From assembly GCA_030633145.1 (NCBI GenBank), contig DAOVTM010000275.1, forward strand, positions 1-5,692: 5,692 bases of DNA, in the 5' to 3' direction. The position numbers and the translations under genes are program-made. The notes below the pieces were generated by a model, which ran no database searches, was not told the origin of the DNA, and worked only from the letters and a program-made list of their open reading frames with translations. Source of the stretch: Desulfobulbaceae bacterium (lineage in GTDB: Bacteria > Desulfobacterota > Desulfobulbia > Desulfobulbales > Desulfobulbaceae). Positions 1-5,633 of the stretch are shown here, one piece after another (the first letter of the stretch is position 1; each line of letters begins with the position of its first letter).

Positions 1-1116
1 AGTGTAGCTGATACCGGCATTGGCATGACAGCGGAGCAGCAGGACAAACTGTTTCAATCCTTCAGTCAGGCCGACAGCTCCACCAGCCGTAAATACGGGG
101 GTAGCGGATTGGGGTTATCTATCAGCAAAAAGCTGGTCGAACTGATGGACAGCGATGGCAAGATCCGGGTGGAGAGCGAACCTGGTCAGGGCTCCCGTTT
201 TATATTCACCCTGCAACTGGCTCTGGGCGATGCCGATAATATTGTTGCAGAGCAGACGAATGAAGAGGAAGATCTTGCCCGGTTATGCGGGGCAAAGATT
301 CTGCTGGTGGAGGATAACGAGCTAAATCAGGAACTGGCTACGGTGTTACTCTATCGTGGCGGAATTATCGTCACCCCGGCCTGGAATGGTCAGGAAGCCC
401 TGGACATCCTGCAAACAGAACAATTCGACGGGGTGTTAATGGATATACAGATGCCGGTCATGGACGGCTATACCGCCACCCGCGCCATTAGAAAACTCCC
501 GCAATGTAAAGACCTTCCCATCCTTGCCCTGACGGCCAATGTTATGGCCGGAGACAGGGAAAAGGGCAAAGCGGCAGGTATGAACGACCATATCGGCAAG
601 CCGTTTAACCAGCAGCAAATGCTCAGCACCATGGCTCGCTGGATCACTCCGACCACCCCCTGCGAAAAGGATACAGCCCAGGTTGTTGATGAGAATGAGC
701 AAGAGCCGGAAATCGCTGCTTCTAATGCAACTCTTGTTGGTATTGACATGAAAGCGGGGCTGGCTATCTGCCTTGACGACCCTGCAATCTACCAACGGAT
801 GCTTGAAATGTTTTGCGCATCCTTTGCTGATTTTAAGCAGGATTTTCTGACTGCGCAACAGGATGATGATCCCCAGGCCGCAACCCGCCTCGCCCATACG
901 CTCAAAAGTAATGGTGCTAATATCGGCGCAATCAACATCCCGCAGATGGCGCAACGATTAGAGACGCTTTGCCGCGAGGATGGTTCCAGTGCAGAGATTA
1001 CAGCAGCATCGCAGGAACTGGTCAGGGAATTAAGTCTGGTGATTAAGGAAATAGTAATGGAAAACAACATTCCCCGTGATGAATTGGGGCGATATATAAC
1101 AAATCAGACACAATGA
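1..1116 (+). CDS. Hybrid sensor histidine kinase, C-terminal part (HATPase end, receiver, HPt); 5' end outside window
   Basis: The frame is open from base 1, so the sensor and dimerisation (HisKA) regions lie upstream of the window; the ATG at 25 is an internal Met, not a start. Counting codons from base 1, residues 4-9 (DTGIGM) are the G1 box of a HATPase_c domain, LFQSF at 17-21 an F-box, and GGSGLGL at 33-39 the G2 ATP-lid motif. A receiver domain spans about 98-215: acidic pair ED in LLVEDN, phospho-acceptor Asp148 in LMDIQMPVMDGY, the Thr of ALTAN, and Lys200 in GKPF. A C-terminal HPt domain (about 240-355) carries His299 in AHTLKSNGANIG. The expected relay is His (kinase) to Asp148 to His299 to a separate response regulator (family knowledge). 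The signal sensed cannot be read from this part. The TGA stop is at 1114-1116. All phosphorelay residues visible here are intact, so this part looks functional. Confidence 0.95.
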   Translation, partial: SVADTGIGMTAEQQDKLFQSFSQADSSTSRKYGGSGLGLSISKKLVELMDSDGKIRVESEPGQGSRFIFTLQLALGDADNIVAEQTNEEEDLARLCGAKILLVEDNELNQELATVLLYRGGIIVTPAWNGQEALDILQTEQFDGVLMDIQMPVMDGYTATRAIRKLPQCKDLPILALTANVMAGDREKGKAAGMNDHIGKPFNQQQMLSTMARWITPTTPCEKDTAQVVDENEQEPEIAASNATLVGIDMKAGLAICLDDPAIYQRMLEMFCASFADFKQDFLTAQQDDDPQAATRLAHTLKSNGANIGAINIPQMAQRLETLCREDGSSAEITAASQELVRELSLVIKEIVMENNIPRDELGRYITNQTQ

Positions 1117-1125
1117 ATCGGATAA

Positions 1126-1326
1126 TTTACATCTACCCGCAATATCCTGCTGACCATCTGCCTGGATGATCCGGAAGCCGCCACCCGTTCAGCCCATACC
1201 CTGAAGGGAAATGGTGCCAATATCGGGACAAATGGAATCGTCAAGGCCGCCCAACAGTTCGTTACGGAACTTGACCTGCTCATTGCAGGATTGGATCGTT
1301 TTTTTGCCGAAGCAGCATCCAGGTAA
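1126..1326 (+). pseudogene. Decayed duplicate HPt (phosphotransfer) module, possibly with remnant to 1403
   Basis: Frame 1, the kinase's own frame, resumes after stops at 1114 (TGA) and 1123 (TAA) and encodes a second HPt core: CLDDPEAATRSAHTLKGNGA followed by NIG. This closely matches CLDD and DPQAATRLAHTLKSNGANIG in the intact HPt. The His codon is at 1195-1197, exactly 300 bases after the intact one (895-897). After NIG about 30 residues seem to be missing, and a tail resembling the end of the HPt follows (AAQQFVTELDLLIAGL versus AASQELVRELSLVIKEIV). The frame ends with TAA at 1324. There is no ATG, GTG or TTG start before the His motif, so it is probably not translated. A further peptide-like stretch (GDTDQLKTLLHAN) in frame 3, ending with TGA at 1401-1403, may be more of the same remnant after a frameshift. 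It could derive from a tandem duplication or from a lost neighbouring kinase gene. Confidence 0.7.
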
Positions 1327-1417
1327 CCTGCCACAGGGGCGACACGGATCAGCTCAAGACATTGCTGCATGCCAATAACCCGGGGGGCAATACAAAAACG
1401 TGAGATAGTAAAAAAAT

Positions 1418-1452
1418 GAACGTCGAACATCGAACGTCGAATTTTGAACAAA
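1418..1452. repeat. 7-bp-periodic GAACRTC repeat (dispersed intergenic type)
   Basis: Five consecutive heptamers each begin with GAA: GAACGTC (1418), GAACATC (1425), GAACGTC (1432), GAATTTT (1439) and GAACAAA (1446). The ten bases GAACGTCGAA occur twice, 14 bases apart. I recall closely similar intergenic repeats, often mistranslated as peptides containing SMFDVHF, scattered through many environmental bacterial genomes; here the minus strand indeed reads MFKIRRSMFDVHFF. The function is unknown. The unit lies between the two convergent genes. Confidence 0.65.
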
Positions 1453-1499
1453 AAGCATCCCTTCTGCTGAAGAAAACAGGTAACTTCATAAAATCCCTC

Positions 1500-1526
1500 G
1501 TTCCCACAGACTCCGTATGTAGGAAC
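1500..1526. repeat. GTTCCCA-type palindromic repeat
   Basis: GTTCC at 1500-1504 pairs with GGAAC at 1522-1526. After one C/A mismatch, ACA (1506-1508) pairs with TGT (1518-1520), leaving a nine-base loop. An overlapping alternative pairing joins TTCCCAC (1501-1507) and GTGGGAA (1529-1535). A related GTTCC/GGAAC palindrome recurs at 4905-4920. This resembles the CGTTCCCACGC-type dispersed intergenic repeat known from many bacteria (recalled, not searched). Confidence 0.5.
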
Positions 1527-1574
1527 CAGTGGGAAAATGTTAGATTAATTTTGCATTAGTACTTAGTTGTATAA

Positions 1575-1599
1575 AAGCAGTGCTGAACAGCTTCTTTTT
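1575..1599. terminator. Weak hairpin with flanking T/A tracts, possible bidirectional terminator
   Basis: AAGC (1575-1578) pairs with GCTT (1590-1593). An A/A mismatch and then GT/AC lead to a five-base loop. On the + strand CTTTTT follows (1594-1599); on the - strand TTTTAT follows the stem. It lies directly after the stop of the minus-strand AsmA-like gene and between convergent genes, the expected place for a shared terminator. The stem is short and AT-rich, so the call is tentative. Confidence 0.3.
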
Positions 1600-1600
1600 G

Positions 1601-4357
1601 TTACTCTGATTTACCACTGTTCAACCGTGAGAATACAGATTCACTGTCATACAGTTCAAACTTTTTCCAGGCATTAAAGACATCAAGATTGCGTTTACCA
1701 TCCTTGATCTTGAGGATACCCTGCAGTTTCTTGTAGCGCACATAGAGAACACCATCGCGGTTATCAGCGGTAATGACCCCCTTGCCGCCAACATCGATAT
1801 TATCGCTGCTGGCAAAAAACAGAGGGATAATGATATGGTTCTCTGCTATATTGACCTCAACGCCTCCGTTTACATCATCAATGGTCAAAGCCTTGCCCAG
1901 CCAGCCGTTTTTACCGCGCTGGTTGGCGATAACCGCAACAATGGGCTTTGAGTTTGTCATCTCCAGATCAGCTTCTATGTGCATGGTGATCGGCTTTTTC
2001 CAGACAGCACTGGCCTTGGACAGCTGGAAAAGGGCTGACCAGTCTTCATAATCATGGCTTACCTCTTTGCCCTTCACCCGGACATTGTCCAGTTTGATGG
2101 TGGAACCGGAGATATCAAAGTCCATGTTTTCCGGCACCCCGCCAGCCAGGGTAATATCCACAGCCAGTTCACCTTCCACCTCCTGCTGATCCACTGTGGC
2201 AGACATTTTTTTCGTATTCAGGCGGACAAACCCCTCAGCCGTTTCAGGGGTCATCTCGATATCGGCTGTCAGGGCTGCCCTGCCACCTGTAAAATGCAAG
2301 GGCGAGTCCGGGGGCAGATATTGATTATACACAGACATATCACTGATTGAGGCAGATGGAATCAGCAGGTGAAGATCCATATCCGTACTTTTGCCATCCA
2401 GGTTTATATTCTTGACCAGAGCCTCCAGGGAAATGGAGACATCTTCAATAAAGCTATCTTTCTCATCCTTACGCCGCATTTCGCCGTTATCCAGTACGAT
2501 AGTCAGCAAAAGCTCGGGCTGTACCCCGCCTTTTTTCAACAGCAAAGAGACGGCACCATCACCTTCAGCACTGTAATCAAGTACTTCCACTCCAAATTTT
2601 TGCGGCTGCACAACAATTCTTGTTCCGGTAGCTGGTAAGCCTTCCTTTATCAGGAGATCCACTATCATTGCACCGGAACCGGTAAGGGCAAGACTATACT
2701 TATTTTTCATGAAAAAACTGAGCCAGCTTAGATCAGAGATAGAACCGGTAATATGTATCTCCTCATTGCCAGAATCAAGCAGAGTGACGATCTCTTGTCC
2801 CTTTAATCCCTGATACAGTTCCCCGAAGGTGCTGTTTTCGGCAATCTCATCAGGGAGCAGCAGTTTGAGCTTACCCTGTTCAATATTCAAAGAGGCATGC
2901 CAGGGAGGGGAACTCTGCCCGCTCTCGCTGCTTACCCTGGCTCCACGCAGATGAATATAGGTACCCGAGGCATCAACACCTGTTGCAAGAGTATCACAGT
3001 TACTCTTCAAAACCACATCCAGGTTGGAGGAAAACCGGTACTCTTTGAGACCGACATCAGCCGCCTCTGAGTACAGCTGCAGATGAGTGTTAAAGCCGGT
3101 TTGGGTTATCTCAGCGATTCCCTGTAACCCGCCGTGGCCTCCGTGTAATGTAAAATTCCATTTTGCAGGTATATATGACTGAAATGCAGCAAGATTTGGC
3201 ACCGAAACTTCAGGGATCGTCAAGGTTATTCGTTTAACAGTAAAGGGTTCTTCGGGAAGGTGCAGGATCCTGGGGTCACCCTGTGTTTCCACCCGCACAC
3301 CTTCACCTTTAAAGAGCAAGACCTCTCGTTTGCTGTCATAGGCTTCAAGATCGGTGAAGGCGATGAGTACATTCGCGGTATCAGTGCTGTCAGGTACCTT
3401 GATACTGATGGTACCGTTCCCTGCGAGATGCTTATTAAACATATCCAGTGACAGCTTGGGAGCCGATACCTTGATATCGCTGCCAGGAAGCAGTTCCCCC
3501 TCTTGCAAATGAACACGTCCCTGAACACGGCCTGAGCCGCCAACTTTCATCCCTTCAAAGTTGGCAAGATAGATATTGAGAAAGGCCAGGCTTCTGGTTT
3601 CTGTAGCCAGTTCAGCATCAACATTAAGGAATCCCAGGACTTGGAGTCCCTTTGCCTCTTTGGGTACAAAGGGGAGGAACTCGATATTGCCCTTGATATA
3701 TCCCTGATGCACTACTTCATTATCGCCGTTGATAACGAGTGACTGGAGTATGATATCGGCCTTGCCATTGGGGAGCGACAAAGGCCCGCCCCTGGTGCGA
3801 AAGCGGAGGTCAGAGCGCAGTTCGCCCTCAAGGGCAGCCTGCAACTGGTAGAGGCGAAGGTCGTGTTTGCCATGGGCATGGATGTTGTCAATGGAGATAC
3901 TCCAGGGTTTGCTGCTCTTCTTTTCCGGTTGTGCAGTTACCACCTCTGTTTCCAGCTCACGCCCCTCAATGGGTGGAAAATACGCACGAATATCGCTGTA
4001 ATCCTTGTCCGGTTCAGGACGAGGCCGCTGGTAATAGGCAACATCTTTGGCCTCAATATAGCTGAGGCGTACCGAGTGGAACAGCAACGCTGTCAATGAG
4101 ATAGAGGCACTGGCCGCCGGTGACTTGACCTGCCATTGCTGGGAACTGGACTGACCGTTGGCACTTACCCCCAGGGCATGAACATTAAACGGATACAGTG
4201 ACCAGGCACGATCCCAGGAAACTGTAAACTTGTCCGGTTTGATCCCGTTGACAATGTTCTGGGTCAGGGGGAGGTTCAGGACACCATTAATCAGTACGAG
4301 ATAAGCAAGCTCGATAATGACGACAATTTTAATACTTTTTTTAAGCCAGGATTTCAT
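1601..4357 (-). CDS. Membrane-anchored AsmA/TamB/DUF748-like envelope protein (918 aa)
   Basis: The protein starts MKSWLKKSIK, a basic N-terminus followed by one hydrophobic segment (about residues 9-29), then a long periplasmic region with no further membrane segment. Soon after the anchor comes a WDRAWSLYPFNVHALGV stretch, typical of AsmA-like proteins where the first strands follow the signal anchor (family knowledge). The rest is dominated by alternating polar and hydrophobic residues with many D-G-G turns, as in the repeating beta-groove fold of AsmA, TamB and YhdP. A proline- and charge-rich linker (about 110-150, including RPRPEPDKD and AQPEKKSS) interrupts it. I see one Cys only. Members of this superfamily act in outer-membrane biogenesis or phospholipid transport between the membranes; which applies here is not visible. 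The ATG at 4355-4357 is chosen because it gives the basic-plus-hydrophobic N-terminus; no clear Shine-Dalgarno precedes it. The TAA stop is at 1601-1603. It stands alone and converges on the histidine kinase. Confidence 0.75.
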   Translation of the reverse strand: MKSWLKKSIKIVVIIELAYLVLINGVLNLPLTQNIVNGIKPDKFTVSWDRAWSLYPFNVHALGVSANGQSSSQQWQVKSPAASASISLTALLFHSVRLSYIEAKDVAYYQRPRPEPDKDYSDIRAYFPPIEGRELETEVVTAQPEKKSSKPWSISIDNIHAHGKHDLRLYQLQAALEGELRSDLRFRTRGGPLSLPNGKADIILQSLVINGDNEVVHQGYIKGNIEFLPFVPKEAKGLQVLGFLNVDAELATETRSLAFLNIYLANFEGMKVGGSGRVQGRVHLQEGELLPGSDIKVSAPKLSLDMFNKHLAGNGTISIKVPDSTDTANVLIAFTDLEAYDSKREVLLFKGEGVRVETQGDPRILHLPEEPFTVKRITLTIPEVSVPNLAAFQSYIPAKWNFTLHGGHGGLQGIAEITQTGFNTHLQLYSEAADVGLKEYRFSSNLDVVLKSNCDTLATGVDASGTYIHLRGARVSSESGQSSPPWHASLNIEQGKLKLLLPDEIAENSTFGELYQGLKGQEIVTLLDSGNEEIHITGSISDLSWLSFFMKNKYSLALTGSGAMIVDLLIKEGLPATGTRIVVQPQKFGVEVLDYSAEGDGAVSLLLKKGGVQPELLLTIVLDNGEMRRKDEKDSFIEDVSISLEALVKNINLDGKSTDMDLHLLIPSASISDMSVYNQYLPPDSPLHFTGGRAALTADIEMTPETAEGFVRLNTKKMSATVDQQEVEGELAVDITLAGGVPENMDFDISGSTIKLDNVRVKGKEVSHDYEDWSALFQLSKASAVWKKPITMHIEADLEMTNSKPIVAVIANQRGKNGWLGKALTIDDVNGGVEVNIAENHIIIPLFFASSDNIDVGGKGVITADNRDGVLYVRYKKLQGILKIKDGKRNLDVFNAWKKFELYDSESVFSRLNSGKSE

Positions 4358-4675
4358 AGTGTTTGGTTCGTTTGAGTTTGAAATAAATAAGAAATGTGGT
4401 TGTTAGGATTGCTCCTTTTTGTCCCTCGTGCCAACGGTAGAGAATATTGCGGTATGGTTTAAATGCGTTGTTTTCCTGATCACCGTTGTTGTAAACAGAG
4501 TCCAATCGACTGGAACTGACGGTAAAATTATTGTCCGGCGACTGCCACTGGAAAAAGGCATTGTACAGTCTTCCCGTCCGCCTGTTTGACTGACATGGGT
4601 TGGTTGCTGTGTTATCGCTGCGGCTATACACATTGCTACAAGAGTACTTTTGATCGTGTGTGAGAATGTAATCAT
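4341..4675 (-). pseudogene. Possible small secreted protein, signal-like start and body in different frames; 4358-4706 otherwise without a gene
   Basis: Upstream of the AsmA-like gene an ATG at 4675 opens a 90-codon frame (to 4403). Its first 30 residues look like a signal peptide: a MITFSHTIK n-region, a hydrophobic STLVAMCIAAAI core, then TQQPTHVSQ. The remainder of that frame is low in protein character. Another minus-strand frame, open from about 4700 to 4341, reads better over 4580-4400, with aromatic-rich pieces such as RLYNAFFQWQSPDNNF and FKPYRNILYRWHEGQKG. It overlaps the first 17 bases of the AsmA-like gene. A single frameshift near 4570-4600 would join the two into a short secreted protein. 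I recognise no family, and no Shine-Dalgarno precedes either start. It could equally be chance open frame in a leader or spacer. Confidence 0.22.
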
Positions 4676-4718
4676 AAGTAGGTGAGCTGAATTAAATTAA
4701 CATTTTTCATTATGGTGA

Positions 4719-4738
4719 ACCCGAATCTGCGCTCGGGT
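4719..4738. repeat. ACCCGA/TCGGGT hairpin, first copy of a diverged direct repeat
   Basis: ACCCGA (4719-4724) pairs perfectly with TCGGGT (4733-4738) around an eight-base loop. The right arm runs into CTCGGGTCTTCGCTTACC (4732-4749), which recurs with one indel and one mismatch at 4920-4938. No T-tract follows, so it is not a typical terminator. Confidence 0.45.
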
Positions 4739-4947
4739 CTTCGCTTACCACCTACCTATCGGACACTTTTGGGAGCCACAGCCAACATGGTGCGCACAGC
4801 GCACCCTACAGGAAAACCGAGGATGGAGGAATGCAAGGTGTGCTGCGCGCACCATCGATGCTTGAATTTTGATCAAAAAAGATCATGCGGTAAATGATTT
4901 TCTTGTTCCCAAGCTGGAACTCGGAGTCTGCGCTTACCTGGGAGCCA
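4732..4947. repeat. Two diverged direct repeats (4732-4778 and 4920-4947) flanking a BIME-like pair
   Basis: CTCGG-GTCTTCGCTTACC at 4732-4749 and CTCGGAGTCTGCGCTTACC at 4920-4938 match except for one indel and one substitution. GGGAGCCA follows each copy, at 4771-4778 and 4940-4947; the first copy carries about 21 extra bases between the two blocks. The second copy is preceded by a GTTCC/GGAAC palindrome (4905-4909 with 4916-4920). The pair encloses the inverted GGTGCGC repeats at 4787-4855. Confidence 0.5.
4787..4855. repeat. BIME-like inverted pair of GGTGCGC palindromic units
   Basis: Unit 1 (4787-4805) contains a perfect stem, GGTGCGC/GCGCACC around ACA. Unit 2 (4837-4855) contains GGTGTGC/GCGCACC around TGC, with one G-U pair. 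The reverse complement of unit 2 matches unit 1 at 17 of 19 positions, so they are two head-to-head copies of one family with 31 bases between. This is the layout of bacterial interspersed mosaic elements built from REP units. Unit 1 is followed by CTACA, as in the GGTGCGC...CACCCTACA repeats I recall from other genomes. Confidence 0.6.
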
Positions 4948-5154
4948 GATTGTGCGAAAAGTGTCAACTGGCAAATGAAGGATGCCCTAATATCAACTAC
5001 TTATGCAATATAGAAATCAGCATTGTGTTATTATATCAATGAATTAGCGTGGTTCGACCCTAAATCTCTTGAAATATTGATAAATCTTACTTATGTTATT
5101 AACCTTCGCTTCCTTATCATAGATGTCCCTATTGTTTTTTGGGTTAACTGTCGT
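4856..5154. other. AT-rich spacer without recognisable genes
   Basis: Between the BIME-like pair and the REP pair I find no credible coding frame on either strand. Apart from the second direct-repeat copy (4905-4947) the stretch is AT-rich with frequent stops. A TTGAAA (5069) and TATGTT set 17 bases apart vaguely resembles a promoter but faces a minus-strand gene end, so I do not call it. Confidence 0.5.
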
Positions 5155-5206
5155 GGCTAAAGCCACTCCTACCTCTGCATCTGTCCTGTAGGAGCGGGCT
5201 TCAGCC
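5155..5206. repeat. Inverted pair of GTAGGAGCGGGCTTCAGCC-type REP units
   Basis: GGCTAAAGCCACTCCTAC (5155-5172) and GTAGGAGCGGGCTTCAGCC (5188-5206) are near-perfect inverted copies, differing by one indel and one or two substitutions, with 15 bases between. Each unit holds its own small GGCT/AGCC palindrome. GTAGGAGCGGGCTT is a well-known REP-like core in proteobacterial genomes (recalled). The right unit ends at the stop codon of the peroxiredoxin remnant (5206-5208), so the resulting stem lies just downstream of that gene and could protect or end its transcript; no T-run follows. Confidence 0.6.
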
Positions 5207-5552
5207 TAATCAAAAGCCTGTTCAGTCTTCCATTCTTTCCACACCTTACCTACCAGGTCGATACCCGGTTTAAGGGTGGCCTTGCCCGGCCGCCATCCAG
5301 AAGGTGTGGCCTCTCCACCCTTGGTTTCGCGCACCAGCTGGAACGCCTGTAACTGGCGGAAGGTCTCATTCACATTGCGTCCGACCGGCGGGGTCAAGAC
5401 TTCGTAGCCCTGAACTACTCCATCGGGATCAATAATAAAACGACCGCGAGCCTCAACCCCGTTGTCTTCGTCGTAAACACCATACACAGTGCCAACCTTA
5501 CCTCCGGCATCAGAGAGCATGGGGAAGGGAACCCCGCCATCCACCATCTTAT
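5206..5552 (-). pseudogene. AhpC-type peroxiredoxin, C-terminal half, interrupted by an insertion sequence
   Basis: The minus strand encodes about 114 residues, from KMVDGGVPFPMLSDAGGKVG to EWKTEQAFD with a TAG stop at 5206-5208. They match the C-terminal half of AhpC-family peroxiredoxins: VYGVYDEDNGVEARGRF, IIDPDGVVQGYEVLTPPVGR and a TLKPG(I)DLVGKVWK tail. These enzymes reduce hydrogen peroxide and alkyl hydroperoxides in the cytoplasm. The N-terminal thioredoxin-fold half, with the peroxidatic Cys in a P-x-x-x-T/S-x-x-C motif, is missing. Upstream of KMVDGG (from about 5553) the frame runs on to a TTG at 5616, but through sequence belonging to an insertion element. At the usual resolving-Cys position (CPAxW in 2-Cys AhpC) this protein has ATPSGW, and there is no Cys in the surviving part, so the intact enzyme would not use the standard C-terminal resolving Cys. 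The missing half may lie beyond the element, outside the window. Confidence 0.85.
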
Positions 5553-5600
5553 TGTAAATGTTAAAAAGAAACCGTACAAAACAGTCTAAATCAAGGTAAC

Positions 5601-5630
5601 ACTTTCTCCCACCCAAATGAAGGAGAAAGT
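5601..5630 (+). promoter_or_regulatory. Perfect 9-bp stem burying the transposase ribosome-binding site
   Basis: ACTTTCTCC (5601-5609) pairs perfectly with GGAGAAAGT (5622-5630) around a 12-base loop. The right arm contains the Shine-Dalgarno AGGAG (5621-5625), eight bases before the ATG at 5634. In a transcript entering from outside the element the stem would mask the site. Shielding of this kind is established for IS10 and IS50; here it is inferred from the sequence. Confidence 0.55.
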
Positions 5631-5633
5631 AAC

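Noticed and set aside
436..1070. Several overlapping minus-strand open frames inside the kinase
   Set aside because: They are antisense to well-supported kinase domains and show no domain or signal of their own.
1117..1170. Short frame from the ATG at 1113 overlapping the kinase stop
   Set aside because: It gives only 18 codons, ends inside the pseudo-HPt in another frame, and has no supporting features.
1104..1451. Open frame of 115 codons on the - strand
   Set aside because: It lies antisense to the decayed HPt module and its start lies in the heptad repeat; the peptide is the typical false translation of that repeat.
1773..2638. Plus-strand open frames within the AsmA-like gene
   Set aside because: Shadows of the long minus-strand gene; the peptides have no recognisable character and no ribosome-binding site.
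4870..4885. TGATC-A6-GATCA small palindrome
   Set aside because: A five-base stem in AT-rich sequence is expected by chance and has no T-tract or gene end beside it.
4712..4897. 61-codon plus-strand open frame
   Set aside because: It consists almost wholly of the direct and inverted repeats described, so it is a repeat translation rather than a gene.
4719..4965. Possible CRISPR array
   Set aside because: Only two diverged copies of each block with unequal spacing and internal palindromes; no regular repeat-spacer pattern and no cas gene.
5206..5616. Intact 136-residue gene starting at TTG 5616
   Set aside because: The first 20 or so residues are encoded by the insertion-sequence end and do not resemble any peroxiredoxin N-terminus; no ribosome-binding site fits.
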